64,000 bases of DNA from positions 1-64,000 of the forward strand of contig JADHZB010000816.1 of assembly GCA_015657535.1 (NCBI GenBank), given 5' to 3'. The position numbers and the translations under genes were made by a program. Shown here in pieces: positions 36,516 to 49,635 of this stretch (positions within the stretch are counted from its first letter, which is position 1; each line of letters begins with the position of its first letter). The stretch comes from Nephromyces sp. MM_2019 (Eukaryota > Apicomplexa > Aconoidasida > Nephromycida). The notes beneath the pieces were generated by a model. The model searched no databases, was not told where the DNA came from, and was given only the letters and a program-made list of their open reading frames with translations.

Positions 36516-38096
36516 TTAACTCTTAGTTGAATCATAAGGTGTTTGGTTATCATGGAATTTCTGATGAATTCTTTGTGGGTAGTTCATACACATCTCAGAT
36601 TTTATAAAGGAGTTTTGGATTTTTGAGACATGATTCCTTTGATCTGTAGCTCCCTCGAAATCATAATCATTTTGATGCTTATGGGATGCCTGTCCAACCA
36701 ATCGTGGGTAAATCTTCTCTATGTTAGATGGATCTACATGATGAAAGAATCCTTTGTGTTCTACAAACGATGAAGATTTCCCTTCGTAGTATAATTGATT
36801 TTTATTTGGTTTGGAAAGCAGTGAATCTGAACTTGTTTCATCTCTTGAGCAATGGCCAAGAGTGGGTAGGAGTAAGTCGGGTGATTGTACGTAAATCTTG
36901 TTCAATTCCTTTTCTTGTTCGATCAAAAATTCAGCTTTCCAGCAGTGTAGATGTAGGAAATCGTACTGTTCTATTGGTTGACATACATCATTAAATAGAT
37001 AACGCTCAAACAGTTTGTTATTGGCGTTTGGGTCCCCAAGTATTGGATAACCAAGGGCTATCGAATGAAGACGAGCCTGATATGGAACACCTAAATAAAA
37101 TACATATAGGTAATGTGCTTACTCTAAGAGTTGTACATTACAAAGGAGATAGGTAGTTTACCTGTAAGGTCCAGGATCTCTGAAATTGTTACAGGAGATG
37201 AACCTAGATAGGTATGGAATAGTGGTAAAAATACAGAGTATGCAGGATAACCATCATTCAATTTACTGGCTAAGATGTGAGAGAGATTTGGACATTTGTT
37301 CTTTTTTATTGATGATTTGCAATGGGTTTCTAACAGTGGCATATGGCCCCAATGGGCACTTATATACAGCCTCCTAGTGCTATTTATGGATTTCAGGAGT
37401 GGGTTAACTCCTGCTCGTCTATAAGAACGAATTCCTGTAGCAAGTGGATCAAACCAATCTCTACACCTGTTAGATTAACGCAGATCATTCGCTTGAAGAT
37501 TCAAAAGAAAGCTTATAGTTACAAATCAAAAGCTGCAAATTAGAAAATTTTGAAATAGGAGATTATAAGTTCAAAAACAGACAAGTTACAAAGCCTCATA
37601 ACTCATAAAAAATCACAAGCTATAAAAAAAATCATGAGAATCTTTAATGTAATCTTGAACTCAGTAATTGAGATCTTTAGTCAATTAATATATCTTGAAA
37701 GTTTGCTTCTTGGCCTTACTAATATATAGACTAAAAGTAATAAATTGTCTCAATCATCTGCTTATAGTAACTCAATGTGATTCAGAAGATTGTTTAATTG
37801 TTAGTGGATTTATACAATCAAAGAAGTTGATGTTACCATGATTTTGTGTCTAGAGTAAGCTTGGAGTGTCTTTCTGTGCTCTTCAGGTCTTGCTCGCACG
37901 TTGATCTCAAGGCTTGCAATACCAGTAGCTCATCGGATTTCCAGAGCGGGTTAGGTGAAATATGGAGAAAATTTTTATAGCTTTGGAGACCCAAATTGTC
38001 TTTGTTCTGCATAAAATTACAAATCTTGGCTACTGAGAATTGCATGGGATACCCAAACAGAGTATTTAATTCAAATTCTAGCAGATTGAAGATCAA
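36516..38096 (-). CDS. RluA-family RNA pseudouridine synthase, 5' part uncertain
   Basis: The catalytic-domain exons are clear. WFDPLATGIRSYRRAG occupies the place of the HRLDxxTSGLLL motif, its Asp being the candidate nucleophile. RRLYISAHWGHMP matches the 'K-x-Y-x-A-x-x-x-G' strand, and TGVPYQARLHSIALGYPILG (joined across an intron at about 37090-37162) matches the C-terminal TGRxHQIRxHLxxLGxPIxGD motif. A 130-residue Asn/His/Ser-rich tail follows, ending YDSTKS. These enzymes convert specific uridines in rRNA or tRNA to pseudouridine. A frame at 37833-38096 (ending KLTLDTKSW before a GTAACA donor) may be an upstream exon, but its joining to the rest was not established. Compartment is unknown. 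Confidence 0.65.
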
Positions 38097-38933
38097 TTAA
38101 TTCCTTGATAGCTCTCAATCAATCATAAGCTCATTCAAATTTGTATAGTTTAATGAAATTGAGATCGATAGATAAATGTTAGTAGTTTAATGTTCAAATC
38201 ATTGATGTAATAGTTCTTATTTCAATAGGAGAGTGTCATATCTTAAAAAGGGCTAATGTTGTTTCGAAGCTAGCCAACAGCCCAATAATAATAATTAATA
38301 ACTAAAGAAATGTGTATAGTAAATAATAAATAGAAATACCAATCATCGGTATCTCAGTGCTATTTCTATGTTATACCCTCAAACCACCTAGACTTGTTAA
38401 AGCTCTTAAGTACAATAGATAAGGAGAGTGAATGTAAAAGGGTTTAAGATTGTAGCAGATGGGGTTGGTTTGGTCCTATAATTGATGTAGCTTGTAATAT
38501 AAGATTGGTGTTAGTTGAGACTTGATGTACCGGGGGACATTGAGTCACATAATTTCGTCTTTTATATATTTGAATTTGTTTATTCAAATGGCAAGAAAAA
38601 AGTATTATACTATAGTCTTATCAATGTTAAGTCTATAAACTTAGATTTACACATATGTATATATCTTCCAAGATAAAAATAATTATATAAAAAACTTTAT
38701 AAATGCTGGCATCATTTTAAGCTTATATTTTAGATGTAACCTTTTGTATATATCTAAACAATACACTCTAAAGCCTTTGCTTCTGAAATGCTGATAATTC
38801 TTAAAAACCATTATATATATTGGAAATCTCAACCATTTTCATAAGTATGAGAATTCTGGCCTGCCAAGTACACATCATAAAACTCAGTTTTAAAGATTCT
38901 TCCCCGGAAGAGTTTTCAATTTGACTAGCACCG
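38097..38933. other. Divergent promoter interval
   Basis: Between the pseudouridine synthase and TMEM184-like genes. AT-rich, with no motif that I can name. Confidence 0.5.
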
Positions 38934-41150
38934 ATGAGTTCATTTAGCACTTTAGCCTTGATTGGCTTTTTATCCTCACTGACGATTTCGATTCACCTGA
39001 TTATACAACATCTCACCCATTTTTACCAGCCACAATATCAACTACACATATGTCGAATATTGCTAATGATACCGGTATGTGTGGCGGGATTTACAAGGAT
39101 GTGAATTTGTGTATGATTATATAATTGAGTATATATACATACCTTTATAAACATTCATAGGTATAATTAAGCATGCTTGCATGTTTATGAGCCTATGTAT
39201 ATATATAAAGCTATACATGTTCACTCATAAAAGTGCAGTCCTGCGTATATACACATATATATATGTATATGCCAATGCTTATATGTACGATACACTTAGC
39301 ACAGCAATATTGTGGGTTCATTTATTATTTTATTGTATATATTAACATGTATTTGGTAGTACAAGTTTGACCATGTAAAAATACACTTATATTGTATGTT
39401 TTTATTTACCATTGTTTGAATGCATACTTATCACAGCAAGTAATAATGCTGATGTTTGAGTGTATAAAAGAATAAAACTACCATAAATAATTTGTAAAAC
39501 GATAAGTTACCATGAAGCTTTTTAAACCCCATAAACTTAATTCTAGGTATATGCTTTCCAAGCATTCGTATCCTTTCAATTTCCATCTTTTGCTCCTTAC
39601 CTTGAAGTTATTAGAGATTGGTTTGTTATTATATAATCATATAATTGCACGATTCTATTATATTATTTGATTGATGAAACAGAGTGTATAGATTGAACCA
39701 TAAATTCCTGCTATTTAAAAATGATCTTTAAAAACAAAATGTACTCTTACTCAAGCAAGTCTTATATCTATATCTCTCCCTAGTCATATTTTAAAACTTC
39801 AATTTTTCCCTAGCTATGAAGCCTATGTTATAAGTACTTTTTCAAGATTACTTATAACCTATTTAGGAGGAGAAAATTCTATTGTTTTATATTTCGAGTC
39901 AAAGGTATATTCGATATTGAAAAGCAGTTTGTAGTAATTCGTCATTTTCATAATGATTCTTTTACAAGACTGAAAATTAGTATATAGCTTACTTATGGAT
40001 AAATATGATTTAGGGAATCTAGTTTCCAAACAGATCTTTGTGTTATTTCATCAAGATGATCTTTGATAAAAATAATTATATAATATAAAGCTTTTTAAAA
40101 AATTTCATATTAGGAAAGGAGCCATCACCCATGGCCAATTAGTACTTTTTTACCTCCATTTCCATGTAATAGGTAAGAGAAAATCTTAAATGAAATAATA
40201 GTTAAAATTAAAATTATCTTCAGACGTTTTTATTGGGATATTAAACGTGGCATTGCTCAATTTATAATAATCAAACCAATTATTGCTGTAAGTTTAATTA
40301 TTATATATATTATAAATTGAATGCCATTACAACATATTTTATATAAATGTTCTCTTATTATCTTGATTGGTTTTTACTTGGATTTATTATTAAGATCGTC
40401 ACATTGATAATCAAGCATATTGATTGGTATAAAGGTGTGGAGTACAACCTCGGGAAATCATATTTATACTTGATCACAATCAATAATATTTCTATTGGGG
40501 TGAGTAATACCTAACCTGTATCTTGAAATCTTTTACTTAATCCCAATACATTTAATTTTGTTTTTTCTTTAAAGATTGCCATGTATTCGCTTTTACTCTT
40601 TTATATCTGCACAAGAGATAAGCTTTTACCCTTTGGACCCTTTTCAAAGTTTTTATGTGTAAAGGCCATTGTTTTTTTCTCCTTTTGGTTAGCGTTTTCT
40701 ATATTATTACTAACAGTGATTTCTTAACTAAACTGGTGAGATAAATAGTGGTTTTCAATTATATTTATAGGCAATCGTTCTGCTTAACTTGGGCGATTCA
40801 TTTCAAGTGGATTGAAGTCAAACTTGATTATGATGAAAATACATGTGCATTGATTTTACAAGATTGGTTAATTTGCCTAGAGCTCCCTTTCCTAGCAGTA
40901 AGCAGAAGAATTCTAAGCCTAAGCCTTTAATGTAATAATTTGTGAGAGATTTCTTTTCCAGATTGCACATTCATATACTTTTCCATCTCGAGAGTTTTCT
41001 TCCGAAGGACAGCTTTCTATGCAACCACTTCTTGATAGTTTCAGGGGTATTATAAAAATTGACGATTTAGTTCAAGATACTCATGATAGTTTATTTAAAG
41101 CTGTAGAACAAAAAGAATATAAACTGGAAAATATGTGCGATAGTTTTTGA
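38934..41150 (+). CDS. TMEM184/organic solute transporter alpha-like membrane protein
   Basis: Nine exons (38934-39074, 39547-39620, 39814-39904, 40114-40172, 40224-40287, 40395-40499, 40575-40687, 40771-40897, 40962-41150) splice in frame to 320 residues. The hallmarks of the DUF300 family appear in order: [109 protein letters not shown] then FWQS, and [20 protein letters not shown]. Seven membrane spans are expected. Family members include the OST-alpha transporter subunit and TMEM184 proteins, found on endosomal or plasma membranes. The protein is near the family core length, ending soon after the last span in a short acidic tail. Intron 1 is 472 bases and TA-rich, against about 50-210 for the others. 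Confidence 0.9.
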
Positions 41151-41535
41151 TAAATGAATATACTTGTAGGTGGAGTATTTCTAATAAGTTTATAAGTGAT
41201 CATCATCAATTAGTTGTAATAATAACCTTGAAATTCAATTTAATAAAACAAAAATACTACAATTATATGTAATTGTCTAAACCTTTTACCTATACTTTAT
41301 TTAGATCATTTCTGATTGTTAGTAATTTAAGCTTCCGCCTATATCTATTGCATGTTCTGGGCTCCTCTAAGACATAGTTTCATATGTTTAGAGATTTTTG
41401 CCGAAAACCAGCCATTGAGGATAGAATATAATATAAAATAATCAGTTACTTTTGCATAAGTAAAATGATAAAGCAGCTCTAAACAAGTCATTTGAGATTC
41501 TAGGAGTAGAACTCTTTCTCTATTCTTCAGGTTTA
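41151..41535. other. Convergent intergenic stretch
   Basis: Convergent 3' flanks of the TMEM184-like and MiaA genes. AT-rich with no feature seen. Confidence 0.6.
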
Positions 41536-43134
41536 TTAAAGATCCAAAGAGTGTATCTCGTTAAGTATTTTGTTTATAGCAGCTTCTTCACCCAAAGAAT
41601 CGAGGTTAATTTGAGTGAACATTTTATTTTTTTTAAATGCTGTATGTTGCTTTTTAGCATATTCTAGTGTATCTCTTACAATGGCTTCGGATAAGTCATG
41701 TAATTTGGGGAGATTGCTACCTTGGGCATTAGTGTTGAAAATAGCAAAAATTCTTTGGAAAAAGGATCTAATATTTGATATCTTGGAATTTTCGCTCTCT
41801 AGTGGGATACCTTTCAAGTTTGGTGACAAATATACACCTTGTACATATAACTCTTTTAAAAGTTTGAAAATTGGCTTTAATAACTTAAGTGTTTGAGAAT
41901 TTTTATTGCTTGGGATGGTAGGAGTTGAGTAGAAAATATTTAAGGAATCTTCTAAAATTTGGGTATTCCTAAGATAATATAGCTGTTCACAATTCATAGT
42001 AGAATTAATGTTTTCCTGATTTTTTTTTTTAGTTAAAAGTTTAGTGAGTAATGGAAACCACTTAAAATCAAGAATATTTTTGTTTTGAGTGGGTTTGTTA
42101 ATGTAAGAAACCTTGCCAAGAAATCCTAAGTTTTTTAAAAAGTGGATAGTTTGGCGATATCCTAAGATACTTGAAGCTACAGGATTTTCTAATAAGCCAT
42201 GTTTATAAATTAGTCTAATCACTTCTCCTACAAGTCCATTTCTAATCATATAATCCGTCCTTTTTAAAATTAATTCCTTCAAAGTGTCTTTGTTACGATA
42301 CATAAACCAACCAGAGTACTTAATCTTAGGTCCTGAAATTGAGCTATTACAATTTTGGTATTTCCCATATCCAGCATGTGTAAAATTTCCAAGTGTTCTA
42401 TTTGTACCTAAATTTATAACTAATGCTCTTATAACTCTTTTGGAGTCATTTTTATGAATGGATTTGCTGTAATTTGGGTCCAGTTCGGTTAATTTGTGGT
42501 ATAATAAGCTTGAATCATTAATGAGTGGCTTCAATGCTTCTCTCACTTCCTCTTTATCTCTAACAAATTGATTTGTGGTGATTCTTTTATGTGTTTTGTT
42601 ATAAATAATGCTCCGAAAGTATAAATTCGATCCTCCAACAAGGATAGGTAAAAATTGGTCTCGATGTTTATTGCGCAATTGGGTTAGTACACAATTGTGA
42701 AAATGCTCCATATACAGGAAAGAGTTATAATAGCCTTCATCTGGACTTAATAGGTTTGTCATTAGAATTGGGTGATATGTTTTCGATATATTTCCACTCT
42801 TGCTTATCGTCAAGAATTTAGCTGTGCCTATATCCATGTATTTATACACTTGACCACTGTCAACTGATATGATTTCGCTGTGTTTATGTATCCGTTCTTG
42901 TAATAACTTGCTGATCGTGGTTTTGCCAACACCAGTAGGTCCAGCGATCATAATGGCATGAATGTCTGCCTTGTTTTGAATTTTTAATGATAGATTAGGT
43001 CTTAACTTAGGATAAATTATATTAGGATAGCAAAAAACTTCAAGATGCCTATGGCCTTTAGTATTTGCTTTGTGTAAATCAACTTGCAGTTGAAAGATCA
43101 GGATGATCTTGCTTAGAAAATATAGTAATAGCAT
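41536..43134 (-). CDS. tRNA dimethylallyltransferase (MiaA/IPPT)
   Basis: Single exon of 532 residues from ATG 43134. After a hydrophobic start (MLLLYFLSKIILIFQLQ) and a basic stretch comes the P-loop AIMIAGPTGVGKTTISKLL. SVDSGQVYKYMDIGTAKF, LLSPDEGYYNSFLYMEH and PILVGGSNLYFRSIIYNK follow, then SILGYRQTIHFL. The enzyme transfers dimethylallyl groups to A37 of tRNAs reading UNN codons, using an isoprenoid product of the plastid pathway. The signal peptide plus basic leader fits apicoplast targeting, as inferred for Plasmodium MiaA. Family members are about 300-320 residues; the extra length is the leader and a Lys/Asn-rich C-terminal insert. No introns, unlike most neighbours. Confidence 0.9.
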   Translation of the reverse strand: MLLLYFLSKIILIFQLQVDLHKANTKGHRHLEVFCYPNIIYPKLRPNLSLKIQNKADIHAIMIAGPTGVGKTTISKLLQERIHKHSEIISVDSGQVYKYMDIGTAKFLTISKSGNISKTYHPILMTNLLSPDEGYYNSFLYMEHFHNCVLTQLRNKHRDQFLPILVGGSNLYFRSIIYNKTHKRITTNQFVRDKEEVREALKPLINDSSLLYHKLTELDPNYSKSIHKNDSKRVIRALVINLGTNRTLGNFTHAGYGKYQNCNSSISGPKIKYSGWFMYRNKDTLKELILKRTDYMIRNGLVGEVIRLIYKHGLLENPVASSILGYRQTIHFLKNLGFLGKVSYINKPTQNKNILDFKWFPLLTKLLTKKKNQENINSTMNCEQLYYLRNTQILEDSLNIFYSTPTIPSNKNSQTLKLLKPIFKLLKELYVQGVYLSPNLKGIPLESENSKISNIRSFFQRIFAIFNTNAQGSNLPKLHDLSEAIVRDTLEYAKKQHTAFKKNKMFTQINLDSLGEEAAINKILNEIHSLDL

Positions 43135-44053
43135 GCCAAATATTTATTGAGTTCAACCAATTTGCATAGATCATTTGAGCGTAAATCTGAATGAAAAAAT
43201 GTTAACTAGTTTACAATTGATGTTTAATATTGTTTGAAGATTTGAAATAGAATTCTGAAAAGCTTTATAGTTCCCAGTCTGAGTAATAGCTTTAGGGATA
43301 GCTTCTTAATGGCTGGCTATATTGGCTGATTCTAATTCCTTGCAGATTTCATAATAAAATATGATACAGCTTTCGATACTTAATGCATATATCTGATATA
43401 TCCAATATATCTGTTAAAGGTGGCTTGAATTTTATTAGTTTAAATGTGATAAATTTACCAGTTTAATTAGCTTGAAGTTTTTTAAGCTCGTTGTCTTTTA
43501 GTCATTGTATTTTGACATATTTAATTTTTCTGTAATTTTGAATCGATATCCTTTTAGCCCAACTATTCTGGGTGTGAACCAAAATATAAATCAATTCGAT
43601 TGAAGCTATTTTTAAATTTAAAACATCTAGATTATCATAATAATAATAATTTGGTTTTATAAATAATTAAGTGTTAATTACTGAGATACATGATTGATAT
43701 ACTCAAAATAGGTTTATAAATAGGTATTCAAAAATTCCTTTTCATTTTCATAAACTTTTTTGATTAGCACTAAATAAATTTTGACGCTTCAAGTCTGGCT
43801 GGGTGTGTATACTGTCGAGCCAAAAATTGTTTTGCATACTAAATTAATCTAATCAGAGCCAAAAGAATTTATCAGACTGACCAACTTAATCCTTTTTAAG
43901 GCTAATTTTAAATATTTATTTATATTCATTATAGAACCCGTCGGGCGGTGTAAACAATATCCTCTAATATCTTATCAATATTTGAGATTTCATACAATTT
44001 TACCTTATTTCTATAAGCCTTAATTATCGCTAGAATTATTTCACTTTATCACT
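43135..44053. other. Divergent promoter interval
   Basis: About 0.9 kb between divergent MiaA and SHMT genes. AT-rich, without identifiable elements. Confidence 0.5.
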
Positions 44054-46322
44054 ATGGCCTTTTTAAAATTGTACTCTTCTCTCCCAAGAACCTTCTTGGG
44101 GAACTCACGCTACATTACAACTGAAGCTATGAAGGTATGTAACGATAATTAAACACACTGAAACTCAATGGATATTAACAAGATAGCTACAAACATCAAA
44201 TTTTAACTTGAACACATAATAAATGTATAACCATAAATGTTAGCTATAAACTCATTTCTGTAGTAAATATGTATTTGAATACAAATCTCTTTCATCAATT
44301 TACAGCTTAACAACACCTTGGCATCTGTAGACCCCGAACTCAATAACATCTTAGAATTAGAAAAGGGAAGGCTTAAAAACAGTATCAACCTTATATCTTC
44401 AGAGGTTATTAATTTATATATTGCTTGACCACACAACGCTTCAGAATCGTATACACCCAATCACCTTTCTTGCGAATTGTTTGAAATCAGAATTTTGCCC
44501 CAAGGTATGTTCTGGAGGCACTGGGTAGTGTGATGACAAACAAATACAGTGAAGGCTACCCATCAATGAGATATTATGGTGGAAATCAATTCATCGACCA
44601 AGCAGAAGAACTCTGTAGAAATCGAGCTTTAGAGGCATTCAAATTAAGCAAAGATTCTTGGGGAGTCAATGTGCAATCACTTTCAGGTAACTTTTTACTC
44701 TAGACACCTTTGATGTTTATATATATAAACAAGACAACTAACAGGTGCTCCTGCAAATTTTAGTGTTTACACCGCGCTCTTAGAGCCGCATGATCGCATA
44801 TTAGGACTTGATCTCCCACATGGTGGACAGTAAGTAGCTAAAAATAATACCAGTAAGTTCTTATCATAATTAAAAAACGTATTATAATAAAAATCAGTTT
44901 ATCTCACGGATTTCAAACACCCACCAAAAAAGTTTCAGCTGTTTCCAAATTTTTTGAAAGTTTTTCATATAAACTTGACCAAGTATGTTATGTTGTGAAT
45001 ACAAATATCAAATTCTGTATTTCAAATATTTTTTTGTTTCATAAATTTATAAGAAAACAGGTCTTATTGACTATGATGCCCTTGAATACCTTGCTAAATC
45101 TATTTATCCAAAAATTATCATTGCTGGTGCTACTAGCTACTCTCGCTTACTTGATTATGAACGCTTCCGAAAAATTTGCGATCAATGTGGAGCATACTTA
45201 ATGGCTGACATAGCCCATATTTCTGTGAGTTTACAAAACGATCCCTTATTTGAATATTATGATGCGAATTTGTTAATAGGGACCTATAGCTGCTGGTGTC
45301 ATACCTTCTCCATTTGAGTTCTGTGATATAGTAACAACAACATCTCATAAAAGTTTAAGAGGGCCACGAGGAGCCATGATATTCTTCCGCAGGGGATATA
45401 AGAACACAAATTCTTCTGGAAAAGGTGAATCGAGTCTACTATTTTGACAAATATATACATACTAAACACTTTTTGCAAGCTTATTTATTGCATTTTTTCT
45501 TAATTTTGCAGCCACCTATTATGATCTTGAAGACAAAGTAAATTGGGCAGTATTTCCTGGCTTACAAGGTGGCCCCCATGAAAATGTCATTGCTGCACTC
45601 GCAGTTACTCTTAAGGAAGCAATGCAGAAAGAATTTACAGAATATCAATCTCAAATATTGGAAAATGCTAAAGCTCTTTCAGATGAACTCCAGCAATGGT
45701 TAGGCTCTATTTCCGTGAATCACATCCAGAATATGTAAAATGATCAATCATCTAATAATATTTACGTATTTTAACTAATTCAGTGGCTTTGATATAGTGA
45801 GTGGTGGCACAGACAATCATCAATTAGTAATAGATCTTAGATCAATGGGTCTCAGTGGAGCCAAAATGGAAACCATGTGTGAATTTGTCAACATTACCGT
45901 TAATAAAAATACGATACCAACTGATAAATCAGCCCTTAATCCTAATGGAATTAGAGTTGGTTCGCCGGCTATGACATCTAGAGGGCTTATTGCAAGTGAT
46001 TTCACCAAGGTAGCACAATTCTTGAAGAGAGCAGCTGATGAGAGTTTAAGTCTTGCCAAAAAATCAGGTAATTAGTAGCATTTCATTCGAGTATCAATAT
46101 CACAAGTGTTTTAATTTTTACTTTAGGACCTAAACTGACTAATTTCACTGCTGAATTGAAAAATAACACTCCAGCTTCGGCATCACAGGTATACTATATA
46201 TCAGCTTATTGATTCAAGCAATTCATAACATTTTATCTTGTATAAACATCTCTTTATCTCACTATCAGCTTAAGAAAGAAGTTGAAGAATTCGCTTCTAA
46301 TTTCCCTACAGTTGGATTCTAA
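44054..46322 (+). CDS. SHMT: Serine hydroxymethyltransferase, mitochondrial-type, about eleven exons
   Basis: The first exon (ATG 44054) encodes a basic, hydroxylated presequence ([16 protein letters not shown]). Further exons then give [109 protein letters not shown] and [18 protein letters not shown]. The Lys of [10 protein letters not shown] is the PLP-binding residue. SHMT interconverts serine and glycine with tetrahydrofolate, feeding thymidylate synthesis and, in the organelle, glycine metabolism. All core motifs are intact and the C-terminal exons end [13 protein letters not shown]. At about eleven exons it is the most finely split gene in the window together with ARO and LDAH. Confidence 0.95.
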
Positions 46323-46673
46323 ATAACCTCACTTCCCATCTTAAAGAGTCGATTCTAACCTAAGAGAGTTTAAGTTCGCCTAGACACTAAGTGTACAATT
46401 AGGACATATGATGCTTCAAAATTTTCAACAAGTTCATATATATTATTTTCATTTTTTTTTCTTTAAATTCAAAATTAAATAATAAGTTAGAAACATTAGA
46501 TAAATCAAACATATATATAAGAAAATTTTTCATTGCAAAATTAATAATCTTAAGCATTAACAAATGATTATATTAAAACAATTAAAGTTTTACTTTTCAA
46601 TAAATTTTTTAATAGAATAGAGTTGACTTCGATGAAAAAGGTCTTTTTGATTTAATTTGCTTAATTATCTACC
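46323..46673. other. Convergent intergenic stretch
   Basis: Convergent 3' flanks of SHMT and the Rab gene. AT-rich, with a T run near 46450. Confidence 0.6.
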
Positions 46674-47638
46674 TCAACAACATCCTCGTGTCATATCATT
46701 AAGTGGATAAGATCCGGTAATGTCTTTACTTAAATAATTGCGATTCGGTGGCATCAATTGAATACCAGAAATTCTTTGATACCCTCCATTTTCATTATTT
46801 GGGTCACAAGAATTGAGCATTTTCCTTCTCGATTGTTCATGATAGACTTCTTGAAGTAGCGTTTCGAAAACTTGCTTCACATTGATATTCTGAGTTGCAC
46901 TCACCTCGCTGAAAAACATATTATTCTTCATCGCAAATTCCGCAGCCACGTCGGACTCAACCTAGCGAAAAATAGTTAAAAAAGCGATGTAAAACTAGCT
47001 TATATAGCAAATTCATTATAACCTGTCTTAACTTTTTATCACTTTTGACACAGTCTACCTTATTTCCAACCAGCATAATTACAATGTCTGGTTCTCCAGT
47101 TGTTCTTAACTCATCTAACCAATTGGCTGCATTTAAGAAACTTGATTCTATAGTTATATCATAAACTAACAAAGCACCAACAGCCTTTTTGAAATGCGCC
47201 CTGCTTATGCTCTTATAATGCTCTTGACCTGCAGTATCCCATATCTGATAAATATAAATAAAATAAAAAATATGATAAATCTTAAGTTCCGAAAGATTAT
47301 GGATTTTATCATCCTTGAGAGAGGATAACAAGGATGATGCTAAGATTCAAAGCATTGTTGAAGGTGTGTAACTAGCTTTTGATCTTGAAATCATATGAAA
47401 GGACGTATAATCTCATTACCATAGCTTTAACTGTTCCACCAATCTCTAGAGGGACGAGTCTTGTAGCAAATTCGACACCCATTGTAGCTTTTGGGTTGCT
47501 CGGTAAGGTGCCCATAACATACTGGCTTATCAGATGCGTCTTACCAACTGAGCTATCCCCGACAACTATGATTTTATATGTCTCATTATAATTTTGGTCC
47601 TTTTGCTGGTTCGACGAATTATCAGTAAAAAACACCAT
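46674..47638 (-). CDS. Rab11B-like small GTPase
   Basis: Three exons (47638-47420, 47244-47023, 46961-46674) join in frame. They give [17 protein letters not shown] (P-loop), [18 protein letters not shown] (switch I), [18 protein letters not shown] (switch II), [10 protein letters not shown] (NKxD) and [13 protein letters not shown] (SA motif), ending TRGCC for double geranylgeranylation. The GTLP-NPKAT-GVEFATR and [16 protein letters not shown] stretches match the apicomplexan Rab11B branch, which carries vesicles to the growing inner membrane complex during daughter-cell assembly. The residue before IWDTAG is Met (normally Gln) because of the exon join, and QERYRS is QEHYKS. The catalytic Gln is kept. 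The subfamily call is by eye and a tree is needed to separate Rab11A from Rab11B. Confidence 0.8.
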
Positions 47639-49635
47639 TTTGTTATTTCTATAAAATTTTCACGGATTTTAAGACACAATGCAATTAATATTGTTTTGAA
47701 CCATTGGCAAGTTGGTTTGAATTAAATGTGAGGAGGCTTTTTAGTTTGAAAAATGAAAAATAAGAGTCTTGTAGCATATAATTCAAATTTTACTTATGAA
47801 AAATAAAAGACAACAGTAAGTTGAATTTTTATAATAATAAAACACAGTGCATGTTTAAATTTGAAATTGCAAGGAAGCAAGGCGGCCAGTCGCATCTATA
47901 TAGAAGTGCGAAGATTTATTCTACTGTTAAGCATTTAGAATGAAATTGATTGATTTTAAAGCTTTAAATTTAAGCTTATTCCTTTCAGTCACAAGTACCA
48001 AAACCTTGGTTCATTTTTCACTTTTCTTTAATTAAATAAATAATGTTTATGAATCCCTAAAAGTCTATCCAACATATTGTTTAACAAATTTTACATGAAG
48101 TGCGAAAAAGTTATATCGAATCAAAATTTAAGATCATAACTAGATTGCAGACAAGTTGATATTTATTATTTTCAAGGCAACGAAGTGATATTTATCTAAA
48201 TTTTTTTTTACAAAGTATGGTGTATAAAATGTTTCGTGAAACTTTTGGCAAGGATCAATACAGTATAATCTTACCCATATTGACATTTCCACTAATTGAC
48301 TGAACTAATTAGATTTATACTAACAACAATAATTTACGAGAGTATTCAAGCCTTGCCACTAATGGGGTTGAATACATTTCTCGAAGTTTGAATCAATAGA
48401 TCATATAAAACTCAATTTGGATCTCATGCTGATAGATAAATTATATATCTCATTTTTAGATTATAATTTAGATAATTTCTCTTAGAAATATTAAGCTCTC
48501 ATTACCTAAGTAAATTCGAAGTGCCTTGATATATCGAGAGTGCTAAGGTGATTTTTGGCTAAAATTTCACCAATTATTCAATACTTGCCTTGTGTGTAAT
48601 CTCTCCAATCCATATCTCATTGGTTTTGTCGTAAATTAAACTAGCTTAGACATCAAGTTTTTTAAACACAAATTAATATAATTGAAATGTTTAAGTAAAG
48701 AAACCTTTCTATCGAAATTCTAGCACTTAAAAATTATAAGTTACAAGTTGTCCCAAAAGTTTGGTAATATGAAATATCTCTAAAGGAACGTGGATTTTAT
48801 TTAGTTGATTAATCGTTTATATGGGCGTAATTTTATTCTAACACAACTTTAACTCTAAATCATTATGATTCAATAATATTAGTTTTTAAAAAGTTTCTAA
48901 AATTTAGTTTTAAATTAACCTAAGTAATTAAAAATTTATAACATTAACTTAAAATTTTGTGCTTTAGTAAAATCCTTTCTCTCATATAAAAATGACTCGG
49001 GTGCCCTTTATTGCTTTAATTTAAAATTTATTGTCTGTGATACAACTTACTTATAGCAAATAGATTTCTGAATGTAATATATTTTATATTTAAATGTGTA
49101 GGTTTTGCATAAACTATTATAATAAAATTATTATCCAGGATAAAGCTTAAATATTTCATATTCATCCTCAAGACATTTCAGAATTGCTAAAGAAAAGAAA
49201 CTAATGTGATTAAGTGTTTAAATTCGAAAGAGGCATACTAGCTCAAGTTCTTTCGAAAGGGATCCTGACAAAGCAGTCATAGTATTGGTTTTGCTACAAC
49301 ATTTCTTGAATTATATATGACATTTAAATTATTGATTAAAAGCAACTTCCAGAAGGTTTTAGATTCGTAAATAATGGAGGTAAAGTAATAATGTAGAGCA
49401 AAATCAAATATAGTAGTGACTTTAGCCTAATTTGGAAAGTTTAACACTATATTGCCTGACTTTTAAAGCCAAGTATCCAAGCTTTTGATTCAATTTTCTA
49501 ACAAAAGTAATGCTTCATTAAAAATAACTTATAATAATAGGAAATTGACCTAATCTCGCAAGAAAACTCAAATAACAAAGTTTTATAGATTTGAGTTAGA
49601 CTTTAATAATCCCTATATAATATTTTGGTTCAGGA
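47639..49635. other. Gene-free AT-rich stretch, divergent upstream regions
   Basis: About 2 kb without an exon-like frame. It lies upstream of the Rab gene and of the next plus-strand gene, whose first exon may be hidden here. Confidence 0.5.
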
